Source of the DNA: Sorex araneus
Lineage: Eukaryota > Chordata > Mammalia > Eulipotyphla > Soricidae
DNA: 64,000 nucleotides
Direction of reading: 5' to 3'
Assembly: GCF_027595985.1 (NCBI RefSeq)
Contig: NC_073313.1
Coordinates: forward strand, 113,599,552-113,663,551
Made by a program: the position numbers and the translations under genes. Position 1 is the stretch's first letter. Each line of letters opens with the position of its first letter. The notes below the pieces were generated by a model. That model had not been told where the DNA came from. It saw nothing but the letters and a program-made list of their open reading frames with translations, and did not search any database. Below, in pieces: positions 1-12,010 of the stretch.

Positions 1-230
1 AGTGATATGGGATAGCTTAATAATTATACATCTGAATTAAGATGGCTTGATTTGTAAGTGTGAGATGCAGTTATATAATCTTCTTGGCGCCAGGTCCTAC
101 TTTTACATACTGGTAAAAATAAACAATTATGAATTTGTAATTTTTCTGATCACCTCTATATCAGTTTATTTGTTGCACAAATGCCTTCTGTCATATGTAT
201 CATAATCACTTAAGACACAATAATCCACCT
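1..230. other. Unclassified AT-rich sequence
   Basis: I see no ORF, SINE head or L1 motif here. It runs up to the target-site duplication of the composite retroposon that follows. Confidence 0.4.
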
Positions 231-245
231 TGAAATGGCTATTTT

Positions 246-1382
246 GTTTTCATTTATTTTTAAAATTTTTTTGAATCACCATGTGGAAAGTTACAAAGTT
301 CTCAGGCTTATGTCTCAGTTATACAATATTCAAACACCCATCCCTTCACCAGTGCCCATATTCCACCACCAAAAACCCCAGTATACCTCCCACCCCTGCC
401 CCCCACCCCCAACTGCATAACTGATGAATTTCACTTCATTTTCTCTTTACCTTGATTACATTCCATATTTCAACACAAAACTCAATATTGTTGTTGGAGT
501 TTCCCCCCAAGAAAGACAGCCCTACTACCAAGGAAGCATTTGATAATTAGTTTTCCATTGCTTAGAATGAAGAGATATGTAGCCCCACTGCTCCAAATAC
601 ATAACTCTTTTTTTCTTTTTCCTTTTCCTTTTTTTCCCCTCATTTCCCTTCCTGCGCCTCATAGTATGGTGGATGCCATGCCGCGTTTCTCCCCAAAAAT
701 GGGAAACAGCCGGGAAAGAAGGATATTTCCTCTTCTCGGCTGGCGTGGGGCTGTTGCTTAGTTCACTGTCTAGAGAAATGGCTGCTACTTTGATTACCTT
801 CAATATTTCAACAAAAAACTCACTGTTATTGTTTGGAGTTTCCCCCTAAAGTCAGACCTGCTAAAAAGGAACCGTTTCACATTGCTGACAATTAAGAGAT
901 ATTAGGTTTTGGATTTCTGTATAAATTCCAGGGAAAATTCTGCCAGAAATTGCATAGCCCAGCTCACAGTCCCAGTGCATTGCTATAAGAAGCTGCTCTG
1001 GATGCCAAAATGGGTTAGAAGGCCTCTGGAATCAAAGTCTTTAGGAGCAGAGGGTCCGTTTCGCTCTCAGCTGCTCTGGATTTATCTGGGCCGAGGGCGT
1101 GCCGGTAACACCCACTTCCCATGATTGCCTAGGAGCCTCAAAGTGTAAAAACTGTATACCTCTGGGTTTGGAGTCTTAGAAGGTGGCTCCCGCCACGTGG
1201 ATATTGCTTCTGCCGCCATTTTTGGTGCAGAAAAACAGGGTGGAGAGGAAAGATCCATCCCCGGGCAGCGCGGAGTTGTAGCCCAGCTCACAGTCCCAGT
1301 GCATTCCTGTAAGAAGCTGTTCTGGATAACAAAATGGGTTAGAAGGCCTCTGGAATCAAAGTCTTTAGGAGAAGAGAGTCCC
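246..1382 (-). mobile_element. Composite retroposon with L1-like 3' tail, long form (LTC-1)
   Basis: On the minus strand this element has a GC-rich 5' part and a 3' tail ending in an A-rich stretch (read as T-rich near 246-275). The tail carries the phrases 'gcactggtgaagg' and 'atggtgat' that also end local L1 3' UTRs. A 15 bp target-site duplication, tgaaatggctatttt, flanks it at 231-245 and 1383-1397. The 5' part contains two similar blocks (each with the phrase at about 1030 and 1354, 'tggaatcaaagtctttagga'), an internal tandem duplication. A YY1-like AAAATGGCGGC site reads on the minus strand near 1211-1225. No coding capacity was seen. It is probably mobilised by L1 in trans. Confidence 0.8.
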
Positions 1383-1397
1383 TGAAATGGCTATTTT

Positions 1398-1832
1398 ATT
1401 GAATGGGGAGGTAAGTAACATTGAGTAACTTTGTCGGGTGATTTACAGACACAATTCAATAATCCTTTAAAATTACAATCATCTATGAAGTACTAATGGT
1501 ACTCATGGCATAAGTGAGAAAAACTGGAATTAATAGGATATCTAGGTTGTTTCCATGAGGAAGTATTACTAATTCCAATCTCAGACATATTAATGGACCT
1601 GGGAGTTTAATCAAGGGGCTAAAGAAAAATTTTTTCAATGCATTTATTGAATCTCTTCCCCCTGCTGCTGCCATGTAAGCTCATTTCCCTGCCCTGTTCT
1701 GAAGATCCATCAATCTCCAGAGATCCAGTTCCTGATAATCATAATAGAATTAGATTACCAAAAAAGTGGTAGGATAGAGTGAAAACATAGAATAAAATGA
1801 ATGATTCAAAACCATCATTACATAAAGTATTC
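1398..1832. other. Unclassified interval between two insertions
   Basis: No recognisable repeat or convincing ORF. This may be unique sequence of the locus. Confidence 0.3.
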
Positions 1833-1845
1833 AGTGGGCTACTTT

Positions 1846-2036
1846 CTTTTTTTCCTTTTCTTTTTTTTTTCTCTTTGGGTCACACCCGGCAATGCACAGC
1901 GGTTACTCCTGGCTCATGCACTCAGGAATTACTCCTGACGGTGCTCAGGGGACCATATGGTATGCTGGGAATTGAACACGGGTCGGCCATGTGCAAGGCA
2001 AATGCCCTACTCGCTGTGCTATCACTCCACCCCCTC
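1846..2036 (-). mobile_element. tRNA-derived SINE, poly(A)-tailed type
   Basis: Read on the minus strand it has the tRNA-like head with B box, a body ending 'gggtgtgacccaaagag', then a T-rich run on the plus strand that is its A-tail. The 13 bp flanks agtgggctacttt (1833-1845) and aatgggctacttt (2037-2049) are a target-site duplication with one mismatch. Confidence 0.88.
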
Positions 2037-2049
2037 AATGGGCTACTTT

Positions 2050-2315
2050 AGACAAGAATATCCCCACATACACACCAAAGTCTTGCAGAAAGATGGCACA
2101 GAATTTCATGATAATAATCTCTCTCAATGTTGTTGGCTAAACGCACCAACTAAGAGATAACAGAAATTTAGGATGGCTTATAAATTAGCAGCCAAAAAAA
2201 TGCTGCCGCTATGTGGATGAAACATTTGAACACTCAAAGCAAAGAAAGACTCAAAGTCAAAGATTGAAAGACAACACTTAAAGCAAACAACCCCCCTCAA
2301 AAGCCTTCAGAATTA
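2050..2315 (+). mobile_element. Old L1 fragment, start of ORF2 (endonuclease region)
   Basis: It matches the ORF1/ORF2 junction and first endonuclease codons of the L1 at 7780-8060, including 'ctcaaagtcaaagattg'. The same fragment abuts blocks A2 (24300-25140) and A3 (36720-37015) at the same junction. It therefore predates the local duplication and travels with block A. Confidence 0.7.
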
Positions 2316-3015
2316 TCAGAATCATTAAAATCTCTTGGCCTACACAGGGCAAAACCCTTCTGGTGAAATGAGAGGGAGTGCCCCCTTTAAATTTTAGCAC
2401 CAAGTGTAACCATGCCAGCTGTGCTCATGGTAACATGTTTAGTGATGTCACAAGCTTTGGTTGCCTTGGTGAAGAAGTTGACTGCCGGCTTGAGCCTCAA
2501 AAGACAATGAGGCTTCCTGGGTAGGACAGCATCCTCAAGACACAAAGGGAATCAACACATACAGAGAAGACAGGAGCTCCAAAACATCTCTGAAAACAAA
2601 GGTACAGTTATTTGCTGAGGCTTATTGTGGACATGTGCAGAGGGGTTTATAAGAAGAACCAGGAATAAGTATCTTTAGAGATTGGGTGGCTGTGAAATAA
2701 GGGTGGTGAAGGATATATCGAGTGATTAGAGAAACAGACACTCTCAGATCCATTGTAGGCAGTGAAAAAGGGAAGGATGAAGTGGTTTTGGTGTGAGGAG
2801 AGAAACCAAGGCTTGTCTTAGGCCATATAACATCTCGGGTGTCTGTGCTATACTGTATCTTCCTCTCTCAGGGACAGAACCGAGTGCTCCACCATCTTTG
2901 TTGTTTCCATCCATCTGTCCTCCTTTCCCTCTAAGTCTGCCAGTCTCTTGGCACTTTGAAGATGCCTTTAGATTCAGAGTCATGGAGCGTTCTGCCTCTG
3001 TTTTTCTTCATATAC
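2316..3015 (+). repeat. Low-copy duplicated block A, copy 1
   Basis: It aligns by eye with 26130-26830, 37480-38130 and 51340-52060. Shared landmarks in order are a CRE-like tgatgtca (2443-2450), a run through 'gagaagacaggagctc', a splice-donor-like aaag/gtacag (GT at 2602) and, about 270 bp on, an acceptor-like cctctctcag (AG at 2870). The sequence is not a known interspersed repeat to me, and it may hold promoter and non-coding exons of a duplicated gene. Coding potential is not convincing. Confidence 0.65.
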
Positions 3016-3034
3016 TTCACATATTGCAATTTTG

Positions 3035-4960
3035 ACCATATCAGTCCACCCGATCCATGAGCAGGGGATTTATCTCCATTTTCTGTGTCCTGTTTTATCT
3101 CTTGAAGTAGTGTTTGCACTTTTCTTTGTTTATGTCCTTTACCTCTAAAATTAAGCTGATTCCAAGGTGATAGCTTTTCTGAGATAAATAGTGAATGGTA
3201 TTTTTAAAAATTGCTCTTTCCTGATTTTCATTCTTTATATATAGGAAAGCCGTGAATTTGGGAGTATTGGTTTTGTAACCTTCGACTTTACACATCTGTT
3301 GTTTCTAAGAACTTTTTAGTAGGAACAACATAATTTTTATGTATAGTAAAAATAGTAAAATATTCAAGTATTTAAGCTTGAGTTCTTCCTTTCCTCTCTG
3401 GATGAATTTTATATCTTTTTTTCATTTCTATCTGCTATGTCAAGTATTTCCAGTATAATATTGATAAAAGTGATGAGAGTGGGCAACTCTGTCTTGTGCT
3501 TGATCTTAGAGATAAGGCTTTTAGTTTTTACCTGATGAGAATAATGATTGCTGTGGGTTTTTTGTAGGCCAAGTGGCTTTGGCTCTATGGAGTACAGTTC
3601 CTTCAACTCCCATTTGTTGAGAGTTTTTATCATGAATGGATGGTGTGTCTTGTCAAATGCTTTCTCTGCATCCATCAGTATGATCAAATGGTTTTTATGT
3701 TTTCTTTTATTGATATGGTGTATTATATTGATTAACTTCCAAATGTTATACCATCCTTGCATCCCCTGGATGAATCTTACTTGATGATGATTTTTGATGA
3801 GTTATTGGATTCTATTTGCAAGGATTTTGTTGAAGATCTTTGTGTTTGTATTCATCAGGGATGACAGCATGAAGTCTTCTTTTTGTGTGTGTGGTATCTC
3901 TGTCTGCTTTTGATATCAGGTTGATATTTGCCTCATAGACAATGTTTGGGAGTGTTTGACCTTTTACAATTTCCTGGAAAAACTTGAAAAGTATTGGTAG
4001 TAGATCTTCTTTTAAGGTTTGGAAGAATTCACAAGTGAATCCATTTGGGCTAGTGCTTTTTTTTTGGCAGGAGGTGTGTATTTTGATTAATGTTTTAATA
4101 TCCTCAATTTTACTACATCTGTTCAGGTATTGCATATATTCTTGGTATAGCCTTGCGAGGTCAAAGGATCCCTGAAATTTATCTGTTTATTTAAAGTTCT
4201 CTTGTTTCATGGCATAACTATTCTCAAAGTACTCTTTGATGATCCTTTGAATTTCTTTGGTTTCTGTTGTGATGTCCCACCAGTTTATTTTTTTATTTGG
4301 TTTATTCGGTTTTTCTCTCTCACTCTGTGAATCTTGTTAGTCGTTTTTTGATTAACAAGCGATATATTATCGTTTATCGATAATATATATACATATATAA
4401 TCAAAGAATCAGCTCTTGGCTACATTGATCTTTTAGATTTTTTGTTTGGAATAACAGCTTGTTAATTTCTGATCTAAGTTTTAGTATTTACTTACTCTAA
4501 CCTGGTTTATGTTCCTTCTGTTGGTCATTTTTCCAAGATCTTAAGCTGTGAACTCAAGTTATTTATATCAGTCCATTCTTCCTTTCTGATGAATGCTTAG
4601 AGAGCTATAAAATTTCCTCTTTACACTGATTTTGCTATGTCCCACAAGTTCTAGTAGCTCATGGGCTCAATCTCATTTGTTTCCAAGAATACTTTGGCTT
4701 CCTCTTTAATTTCCTATCTAATCTACTCTTTGTTCAGTAGTGAGTTGATTGATTTCCAGGTATTTTAATGATTCTCCTTTTTTTGTATGATTAACATTTA
4801 CATTAAATGCATCATGGTTTGAATAGTATTATTTCTCTCTTGTCGATTTTATGAAATTATGTTTTGTGGCCCATCGTGTGATCTACCTTGGAGAATGTCC
4901 CATGTGCATTGGAGAAGAATGTGTATCGATCGGACTTTTGGAAGACAAAATATCTCTCTC
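3035..4960 (-). mobile_element. L1 ORF2 segment, inverted (endonuclease to RT)
   Basis: Minus-strand reading frames match L1 ORF2. The RT region lies at 3400-3760 with a DAEKAFDK motif, and the endonuclease end lies near 4850-4950. Many stops and frameshifts break it. It lies directly upstream of a plus-strand L1 3' end (5003-5765), the arrangement produced by twin priming. Confidence 0.75.
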
Positions 4961-5002
4961 CATATATATATATGTACATATATATATGTATATGTTCCAA
5001 TT

Positions 5003-5765
5003 ACTTTCAGTGGGGAAAAATTAAAAGCAGTACTGCTTCTGGGAATACTTCTAGGAATATACCCTGGGGGCCACAAAACACACAGCAGAAACACCATCTA
5101 CACTCCTAATTTCATTGCAGCACTACTCACTTTAGTCAGAATCTGGATAAAACCTGCGTGCCTGAGAACTAATGAATGGATAAAGAAAGTATGGCATATA
5201 TACACAATAGAGTACTATGCAGCTGTTAGGAAAAATGAAGTTATGAAATTTGCCTACAAAGGGTTGGACATAGAGTATATTTTACTGAGTGAGAGGAGTG
5301 GGAAAGAGAGGAACAAATATAGAATGGTTGAATTCATTTGTATTGTATAAAACATATTTAGTAGAAGACTAATATCCAAGGTCAGAGAAAAGCGGAACTA
5401 GGAGGACTGATCAATGGTTGTAATCTACAATGACTGTGTTTGGGGAGGAGGGTAAGTAAGATTGCGAAGGAAACATTAGGACAATAATAGTTTGAAAAGA
5501 TCATACAGTACAAAACTGAATGTAAAAAGTGGGTAAAAGAGATATACATGATAATCTTTCAGTATATCTATGACAAGCCACAATGACAAAAGCGGGGAGA
5601 GAGGGAGAGAGAGAGAGAAGAAAAGCAAGATTGGGGATGGGATAAACTGTGGGGAGACGAGCTGTGAAATATACACTGGTGGAGGGCTGGGTGTTGGCAT
5701 ACTGTATGACCAAAACCTAATCATGAACAACTTTGTAAGGGTCTATCTCACAGTGATTGAATAAA
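5003..5765 (+). mobile_element. L1 3' end (ORF2 C-terminus and 3' UTR)
   Basis: Frame +5159 onward gives the ORF2 C-terminal motif [20 protein letters not shown]. The 3' UTR has a GA-rich tract (5590-5625) and the terminal phrases 'acactggtggagggctgg' and 'cagtgattgaataaaaaa'. A short TA-rich stretch at 4961-5002 joins it to the inverted upstream part. Confidence 0.8.
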
Positions 5766-5877
5766 AAAGTCTTTATAAATAGATTTTCAGTTGCAAAAAA
5801 AATCAGTTTTTTAAGTCATCTACATAATTCTGCTATTTATTAGTCCAGACTAAAAACAATTGAATGAGAATTTCACT

Positions 5878-6080
5878 GGGCTGTAGAGAATCTATTTTGC
5901 ATACAGGCATTGTGAGATTATTATTCTATATCAAAACCCATATCATAAAGCATGTTCCCTGGAAGTGCCAGTATGATCTCTGGCAGCAAGGTAATTGAGA
6001 TCTCCAGTACACTTCAAGCAAATGTGTTGATGTATTACCATCATGTGTTTGAACCCTGGATCTAGTAGCAAGGGATAAAA
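5878..6080 (+). mobile_element. Probable ancient tRNA-derived SINE fragment
   Basis: The body resembles the older SINE seen at 46372-46590 ('atctctggca', 'tccagt', tail rich in aaaacaac). It is strongly decayed, so the boundaries are approximate. Confidence 0.35.
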
Positions 6081-6321
6081 AACAACATAAAATATGAATT
6101 TTTTTTAATTTTACAAATGGACTACAGTTAGAAATGGAGAACACTAACATAACAGAGCAGTAGGATTATGAAATTTATTGTTTGGAGAGGTGTTAACCTG
6201 TGATCAGGTGTTAAATGCAGAATACAGTGAAACTCCAAAGAGTAAAACTATTTGAGTGGAAGCAGATGTATCACAGTAATACAAGAATGAAGAGTAAGTG
6301 GTGTCAGGAAAAAGTAAGTCC
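6040..6321. repeat. Low-copy duplicated block B, copy 1, left part
   Basis: Aligns with 42450-42770 ('gtggaagcagatgtatc', 'gattatgaaatt', 'ggaaaaagtaagtc'). The alignment is interrupted at 6322 by the L1 insertion and resumes at about 12011. Confidence 0.7.
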
Positions 6322-6854
6322 TCTTAACTGCAAGAATACCTCCCTGCCTCAGTCAAGGTGTCTCCCAGTACCCAGGCCAGAGGGATCCCCCAGAAAGTGT
6401 TAGGACTGCATCAAAAGTAGGACATTAATTTGGCTCGGGCACTGACGTGGCCAACTCCCTCCAGCTACAATACAGCGGGGGTGTGGTCTCTAGGGCAGCA
6501 GCCAATCATGTAGCAGCAGTTATTTTCCCCCTTCCCAGCGCTCTGGACTCACACCTCAATCTACAATACCTAGTTCTGAGAACATCCTGGCTATCCCAAT
6601 CACATTAGGCCAATTGTCCACTAGCCTATTCCAATCTCACCAAAATATCGGTAAACACAAAAAACTGAACAAGCCTAATATAAAAGAACACATTCTCTGA
6701 AGCTTCAGTGGAGGTCTCAAATAAGTCACAGAGGAGCACTGAAGAGGAAGGTAGTATTCTAGAAGGGGGAAAAGGTGACCGCCATTGACCAAGCTCATCA
6801 AGAATCCTTCCTTGCAACGAGAGGGGTACACTAAGAGTGAACTAAAGAGTCCTA

Positions 6855-7862
6855 TGTCCATGATAGCACAACAACATGAAGAAACCGCAAATCCCCACCG
6901 TGTGGAGTGGATGAGTTAAAGAGTCCAGAAGCCTCAACAGGGATTTCCCACAAATACGATCTCTCTAGTAAAGAATTCAGAGATGAAATGCTGAGCATGA
7001 TCAATGAACTCAAAGAAACGGTGGAACACACATCCAGTAAATTAAAGGAGGACATAAAAGAAACAATGGAACACACAGCCAAGAAAATACAGGAAGAAAT
7101 AAGAGCAGAAATACGAAAGATACAAACAGAAGTGTCACTAATAAAGGATTCGGTAGATGAAATTAAAAAAAAAACTCAGTGGGTGCCCTCAACAGTAGAA
7201 TGATGAGAACTGAAGACAGAATCAGTGAGCTTGAAGAGAGCTGCAGAAAGCATATGAGGCAACAGCATACAATGGGAAACGACCTAAAAATAGCTCTAGG
7301 GTGAGTCAGAGTCCTAGGGCATGAACTCAAGAACAACATAAGAACCATCGGAGTACCAGAAGGACAGGGAGGCAATCCAAGTGAAAAAGCAACAGTTAAA
7401 AGATATCATTGCTGAGAAGTTCCCAGAGCTGGAGAATGCAGGCATCCAGATCCAAGGAGCCCGAAGGTTACCAGCTAAAAGTGATGCTAATTAAAAGACT
7501 AAAGAACATATCATAATCAGAATGATGGATAACGTGGATAGAGATACAATACTGCAAACAGCAAGGTCAAACTAGGAAATCACATACAAAGGAGCACCCC
7601 TTAGGTTTTACAGAAAACTTCTCAGAGGAAACCTTCCAAGACTGAAAGCAAGGGTGGGATATAGTAAAAATAACTCAATGAAATGAACGCCTCACCAAGA
7701 ATACTTTATCTGGCTAAAATCTCACTCAAACTTGAAGGAACGGTGCACTATTTCAAAGATAAACAACAGCTCAGGAAATTCATAGACTCAAACAAACATT
7801 AAAAGGACTAAAGGGGCTACTGTAAGACAAGACATACCCTTACAAGCAAAACAAACCTCTAC
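6855..7862 (+). pseudogene. L1 ORF1 remnant (RNA-binding chaperone), broken
   Basis: ORF1p is the trimeric nucleic-acid chaperone that coats L1 RNA. Here the ATG at 6855 runs into a stop after about 21 codons. A shifted frame (6907-7203) then gives the acidic, heptad-like coiled coil around ELKETVEHTSSKLKEDIKET. Further stops follow, while the remains of the RNA-binding domain (RIIGVPEGQ-like, near 7340-7370) and C-terminal domain persist in other frames. It cannot be functional. Confidence 0.7.
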
Positions 7863-7878
7863 AGATGTACAAAAACCC

Positions 7879-10800
7879 ATGAGAATAATCTCTTTCAATG
7901 TCAATGATCTAAATGTACCAAGAAAGAGACACGGAGTGGCAAAATGGATGAAAAAAATTGAACCCAACATTCTGCTACCTACAAGAAACACATCTGAACA
8001 GCCAGAAAAAACACAGACTCAAAGTCAAGGGATGGAAAACAATCCTACCAGCAAACAACTCCCTGAAAAAAGCCGGGATGGCCATGCTAGTATCTGATAA
8101 CATAAATTTTAGGCTGAAAAGATTAGAAGGGACAACAAAGACCATTTTTTAACAAACAAGGGATATGAACACCATGAAGAAACCACATTCCTAAACATAT
8201 ACGCACCCAATGAGGGATGAGCTAAATACTTAAAATAACTGCTAACAGACTTCAAGGAAGACATTGGTAGCAACAGAATAGTAGTTGGAGACTTCAACAC
8301 CGCAATACACCTTGGATAGATTAGCAAGATTAAAACTCAGCAAGGAAGTACTGGATTTGAAGGAAGAAATAGAAGAGAGAAGACTAATAGATGCATAGAG
8401 GGCCTTCCATTTCTCCCCCCCCAAAAAATACACATTCTTTTTCAGGGCACACAAAACATTTTCCAAGATAGACCACATGCTGCGTCATAAAATACACCTC
8501 ATTAGAATCAGGGAAGATAAAAATTGTATCAACTAACTTTTCTGACTATGATGCACTGAAGATAGAAGTTAATCACACACAGAAACAGAAAATCAAGTCA
8601 AACACCTGGAAATTAAACAACTCAATGTTGAACAATGAGTGGGTTAGGGAGGAAATCAAGGAAGAAATCAAAAGATACCTGGAAACAAATGAGAATGAAG
8701 ACACGAGCTATCAGAACCTGTGGGGCACAGCTAAATCAGTGTTAAGGAGAAAATTTTGAGCTCTGTAAAAATTTCTCAGGAAGGAAGAAAGGGCCTACAT
8801 AAATAACTTGACCTGACAGCCAAAGATCATAAAAAAGAACCAAAAAAAGGATCCAAAAACAGGTAAAAGGAAAGAAAAAATAAGAAATGCAGCAGAAATT
8901 CACCCTACGGAAACCAAAAAAAAAACAACAACAATAAAAAAGATCAATGAAAGCAAGAGCTGGTTCTTTGGGAAAATAATGAAAAAAACACTAGCAAGAC
9001 TCACAAAGAAACTGAATCAGAAATGAAAAGGGGAACATTACAACAGAAACCAATGAAATTCAAAAGATCACCAGAGACTATTGTATGCCAAGTAGTCTGT
9101 ATGCTAAGAAAGTCTGTATGCCAAGAAACAAGAGAACCTAAAAGAAATGTATACATTCCTGGATTCCTTTAACCTCCCAAGGGTGAACCAAGAATATTTG
9201 GAATACCTGAATAGACTTACTACTATCAAGGAAACTGAAACTGTAATCAAAAATCTTCCCCCCAAAAAAAAGTACAGGTCCATCTGAATTCACTAGCAAA
9301 TTCTTGCAAACATTTAAAGAGGGTGTATTCCAGTACTTTTCAAGAATTTCCAGGAAATTGAAGAAACAGAAACATTTCCAAACAGTTTATATGTGGCACA
9401 TATGACCTAATACCAAAAACAAACAAACACCACCAAGAAAGGAAATTACATACCAATATGCCTGATGAACAGGAATGCGAAGATACTCAACAAAATGTTA
9501 GCAAATAGAATCTAACAACTCATCAAAAAGATCATATTCTACGACCAAGTGGAATTCATCTTCGGGATGCAAGGATGCTTTAATGTTCACAATTCAATCC
9601 ACGTAATCCATCATATCAATAAAAGGAAAGATAAAAACCATATGACAATATCAATGAATGCAGAGAAAGCATTTGACAAGACACAGCATCCGTTTACAAT
9701 GAAAAGGATCACCAAAATGGGTATTGAAGGAACTTTCCTCAATATAGTCAAAGCCATCTACCACAAACCTGTGGCAAGCATTATTCTCAATGGGGAAAAA
9801 CTAAGCCTTCCCTCTAAGATCAGGGACAAGACAAAGATACCCACTCTCACCACTTCTATTGAATTTAGTACTGGACTTGCTTGCAATAGAGGTTAGGCAA
9901 GAAAAAGATATTAAGGGCATCCAGATAGGAAAAGAAGAAATCAAGCTCTCACTATTTGCAGATGATATGATACTATATTTAGAGAACCTTATATCAATAT
10001 GAAAAATAGCAGTCCTATTCACAATCATGCCTCAGAGAATCAAATACCTCTGAATCAGTTTAACTAAGGAGGTAAAGGACCTGTACAAAAAAAATCCTAC
10101 AAAACACTACTTCAAGAAATAAAAGAGGACAGGAGAAAATGGAAACACATCCCCTGCTCAGGGATTGGGAGAATTAATATTGTCAAAATGGCAATACCCA
10201 CCAAAGCATTATGCACATTCAAGCGGTCCCTATAAGGATACCCATGACATTCTTCAAAGAAGTTTATCAAACTTCTGAAATTCATATGGAACAACAAACT
10301 GCCAAGAATAGCTAAAGCAATTCTTTGAAAACAGAAGATGGGAGGCATCACCTTCCCCAGCTTGGAACTGTACTACAAAGTGGTAATAATTTAAATAGCA
10401 CGGTATTCGAACAAAGGCAGAGCTGCAGACCAATGAAACAGGGTTGAATGTCCTTAAACACACCCTCAAATAGATGGTCATCTAATCATTGAATAAGGAG
10501 CAAGAAATGTGAAGTGGAGCAATAAAAGCCACTTTAACAAATGGTGCTGGCAAAACTGGACAGCTACATGCAAAAAAATGGGCTTAGACCTTTACTGACA
10601 CCATGCACAAAAGTCAGATCAAAATGTATTAAAGACCTCCACATCAGACCAGAATCCATAAGATACATTGAGGAAAAGGTTGGAAAAACCCTCCACAACA
10701 TTGAACCTAAAAGTCATCTTCAAAGATGGAATGCCACAGACAAGCAAGTCGAAACAGAGATAAACTAATGAAACAATCTTGAAGAATCTTCTGCACCTCA

Positions 10801-11556
10801 AAAGAAACAGTGTCCAAAATACAAATATAGTCTACAGAATGGGAAAGGAATTCACCCCATACACTTCTAATAAAGGATTAATATCAAGGATATACAAAGC
10901 ACTGGTTGAACTCTACAAGAAGAAATCATCCAACCCTATTTTCTGAAGAAAATGAGGTGATGAAATGAACAGAAACTTTCTCAAAGAAGAAATCCAAATG
11001 GCCAAAAGGCACATAAAAAATACTCTTCATCACGAATCATCAGGGAGATGCAGATCAAAACAACAATGAGATGTTATCTTACACAACAGAGACTGGCTCA
11101 CACCCAAAAGCAACTGATGCTGGCATGGTTGTGGGGATAAGGGGACTCTCCTTCACTGCTGGTGTCAATGCTGACTGGTTCAGCTCTTTTGGAAAACAAG
11201 ACAGACGTTTCTCAAAAAATTAGAAATTGAGCTCCATTTGACCCAGCAATACCACTTCTGGGAATATATCCCAAAGATGCAAAAGAGTACAGCAGAAAAG
11301 AACATACAATAAACACTTGTATGTTTATTGCAGCATTATTTACAATAGCCAGAATCTGGAAAAAAACCCAAGTGCTTGAGAATAGATGACTGGTTAAAGA
11401 AATTTTGGTACATATACACAATGGATTACTATGCAGTTGTTAGAAAAGATGAAATCATGAAATTTGCATATAATTGGATCGACATGAAGAGCTTCATATT
11501 AAGTGAAATGAGTCAGAAAGAGAAGAACAGACATAGAAGGACTGTACTCATTTGTT
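7879..11556 (+). pseudogene. L1 ORF2 remnant (endonuclease and reverse transcriptase), broken
   Basis: ORF2p nicks target DNA and reverse transcribes L1 RNA. Seen here are the N-terminal IISFNVNDLN, endonuclease CYLQETHLNS, RT finger and palm from 9549 (HINKRK...AEKAFDK), the FADD box at 9955-9966, and the C-terminal YYAVVRKDEIMKFAYN near 11430-11480. In RT motif A the catalytic Asp position reads Asn (codon aat, 9657-9659). Several frame changes split the frame. It is dead. Confidence 0.8.
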
Positions 11557-12010
11557 GAATATAAAACCACAAGATGGGAGACTAACACCCAAAGATAGTA
11601 TAGATAAGGATCATGAGATCTGCTGCTTTTTAAAGGTGACCTCACATGCCAGGGAAAAAGGCAGCAGAGTTAGAGAAGTGATCACCTAGCAAAGTATGCT
11701 TGGAGGGCTCACTCAGGATGGGAGATGCGTGCTGAAAGTGAACTATAGACAGAACATGATGGCCACTTAATAACTGCATTGCAAACCATAACACCGAAGA
11801 GAAGAGAGAGTAAAATGAAATGTGACTGCCACAGAGGTGGGGAGGGGGAGGGGGTGAGTTTGTGGGGAGAGATACTGAGAACATTGGTGGTGGAGAATGA
11901 GCACTGGTGGTGGAATGGTTCCTTGATCATTGTATGACTAAAACGTAATCACGAAAGTGTGTGTAAGATTGTAACTGTATCTCATGGTGATTCATTCATT
12001 TTGTTAAAAA

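Larger units (their letters stand above)
6322..12010 (+). mobile_element. Near full-length L1 retrotransposon (about 5.7 kb), inactive
   Basis: The element has a 5' UTR (6322-6850), ORF1 remains (about 6855-7862), ORF2 remains (about 7879-11556) and a 3' UTR (11557-12005) with a G-rich tract at 11838-11860. ORF1 shows a coiled coil (6907-7200) and a C-terminal DKQQLRKF-like segment near 7750-7790. ORF2 shows an endonuclease motif LQETH near 7977-7995 and the RT motif FADD at 9955-9966. Frameshifts and stops occur throughout. The flanks aaaagtaagtcc and gaaataagtcc are probable target-site duplications. Paralogous block B2 at 42761-42775 lacks the element, which fixes the boundaries. Confidence 0.9.

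Noticed and set aside
4961..5002. TA-rich hairpin as a regulatory element
   Set aside because: A short alternating TA/CATA stretch at the junction of two L1 pieces is best explained as junction filler or microsatellite growth.
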